Below, piece by piece: positions 63,089-64,000 of a DNA stretch of 64,000 bases. Under the pieces are notes generated by a model. The model did no database searches, was not told the DNA's origin, and saw only the letters and a program-made list of their open reading frames with translations. A program made the translations under genes and the position numbers. Origin of the DNA: Spirosoma validum (GTDB lineage Bacteria; Bacteroidota; Bacteroidia; Cytophagales; Spirosomataceae); contig NZ_JACXAA010000006.1 in NCBI RefSeq assembly GCF_014699035.1, forward strand, positions 62,001-126,000. Direction: 5' to 3'. Position 1 is the stretch's first letter; every line of letters starts with the position of its first letter.

Positions 63089-63261
63089 ACAACCTTCCCT
63101 ACCGCTTCTGAGTTTATACGGGTGATTAGTACGTAATACACTCCCACCCCGTATGGACTTTATCGATTATTACAGCGTTTTGGGCGTACCGAAAACGGCC
63201 TCTGACGACGATATTAAAAAAGCTTATCGCAAACTGGCCCGGAAGCATCATCCTGACCTGA
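63089..63261 (+). repeat. 173-bp direct repeat, copy B (start of the intact dnaJ-like gene)
   Basis: Identical by eye to 62131-62303. It carries the upstream region and the first 36 codons of the intact gene, which continues without interruption past 63261. Confidence 0.95.
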
Positions 63262-64000
63262 ACCCGAATGATGCGGAGGCTAACAAGAAATTCCAGCAGA
63301 TCAACGAAGCGAATGAAGTGCTGAGCAATCCGGAAAATCGTAAGAAATACGATCAGTACGGTAAAGACTGGCAACATGCCGAACAGTTCGAACAAGCTCG
63401 GCAGCAACAACAATCGCGTCGACAACAGGCCCAGGGTGACACGGGAGAGTATGATTTTTCAGATGGTTTCGGTGGGGCCGATTTTTCGGATTTCCTTTCG
63501 TCGATGTTCGGGCAGGAAGGCGGTCCCCGAAACCGGCAACAAACCAAATTCAGAGGTCAGGACTATCAGGCCGAACTACACCTCAACCTACGCGACGCCT
63601 ATACAACGCATAAGCAGACAATGACCGTCGATGGCAAGAACATTCGTATCACGGTTCCGGCGGGTATCGAAAATGGGCAGAAAATCAAGCTGGCGGGTTA
63701 TGGTTCACCAGGTATGAATGGTGGTCCCAACGGCGATCTGTACATTACGTTCGTTATTGCCGACGACAGCCGCTACAAACGTAAAGGCAATGATTTGTAT
63801 GTCGATGAGGAAATCGATCTGTATACGGCCATGCTGGGCGGAGATCACGTAGTGGAGACGATGGATGGAAAAGTAAAACTGACGGTAAAGCCTGAAACAC
63901 AGAGCGGTACCAAAGTGCGATTGAAAGGCAAAGGATTTCCCGTTTACAAGCAGGACGGTACGTTTGGCGATCTGTACATTACGTGGCAGGTGAAACTCCC
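63153..64000 (+). CDS. DnaJ/CbpA-type co-chaperone (partial, runs off the window)
   Basis: The frame opens at 63153 and is still open at the window end (282 codons seen). It has an N-terminal J domain (1-70) with HPD in [11 protein letters not shown] and a Gln/Arg- and Gly/Phe-rich linker ([30 protein letters not shown]). The C-terminal peptide-binding domains follow directly, with [40 protein letters not shown] and [20 protein letters not shown]. There is no CxxCxGxG zinc finger between them, so it is a type II (CbpA-like) DnaJ that stimulates DnaK. The 5' end is the duplicated segment. Confidence 0.93.
   Translation, partial: MDFIDYYSVLGVPKTASDDDIKKAYRKLARKHHPDLNPNDAEANKKFQQINEANEVLSNPENRKKYDQYGKDWQHAEQFEQARQQQQSRRQQAQGDTGEYDFSDGFGGADFSDFLSSMFGQEGGPRNRQQTKFRGQDYQAELHLNLRDAYTTHKQTMTVDGKNIRITVPAGIENGQKIKLAGYGSPGMNGGPNGDLYITFVIADDSRYKRKGNDLYVDEEIDLYTAMLGGDHVVETMDGKVKLTVKPETQSGTKVRLKGKGFPVYKQDGTFGDLYITWQVKL

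Noticed and set aside
1-64000. CRISPR arrays, insertion-sequence transposases, rRNA genes, prophage.
   Set aside because: No regularly spaced direct repeats, transposase-like proteins, rRNA sequence or phage structural genes were seen.

Overview
The window is chromosomal DNA from a Bacteroidota bacterium, most likely a Spirosoma-like member of the Cytophagales. The evidence is several exact TAnnTTTG (-7) promoter elements, many TonB-dependent receptors with an N-terminal carboxypeptidase-regulatory-like domain, two DUF4249 lipoproteins, an S46 dipeptidyl-peptidase, a DAHP synthase/chorismate mutase fusion, zinc-less L36 and a PorG-like barrel. No rRNA, intact tRNA, CRISPR array or transposase was found.

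Layout. 1-8789 is the distal part of the S10/spc/alpha ribosomal operon (rplR end, rpsE, rpmD, rplO, secY, map, infA, rpmJ, rpsM, rpsK, rpsD, rpoA, rplQ), then carA. A large DUF4011-type SF1 helicase follows on the minus strand. 12928-27415 holds two siderophore-uptake modules (TonB receptor plus PepSY membrane protein) around terC, a GT2 glycosyltransferase, lpdA, prfB (programmed +1 frameshift), a GDSL lipoprotein and a PAS/CWC gene pair. 27412-35400 is mostly minus-strand housekeeping: DUF2306 protein, barrel proteins, a membrane LytTR regulator, rhomboid protease, prenyl synthase, lspA and proline dehydrogenase. After aroG/CM on the plus strand comes a tandem duplication of a TonB receptor + DUF4249 lipoprotein pair (36813-43585). 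43812-60574 carries NDH-2, secreted peptidases (S46, S9, tricorn-like S41), DinB, NUDIX, a fungal-type cytosine deaminase, an OmpA-like lipoprotein, a lactonase, two DUF1080 proteins and a VOC protein. The end has small envelope proteins, a PIN-type toxin-antitoxin pair and a DnaJ/CbpA gene that runs off the window.

Most notable observations. (1) The toxin-antitoxin pair lies between two identical 173-bp copies of the promoter region and 5' end of the dnaJ-like gene. One copy is a truncated J-domain stub and the other heads the intact gene, which suggests a small cassette that inserts into and regenerates its target. (2) A G/C-rich inverted repeat lies in frame inside the DUF4011 helicase gene. 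(3) prfB has the canonical frameshift site plus a 26-codon upstream ORF that overlaps its start by 4 nt, downstream of a TATCTTTG promoter. (4) Many intergenic gaps, including those inside the ribosomal operon, are filled by long imperfect palindromes unrelated to ordinary terminators.
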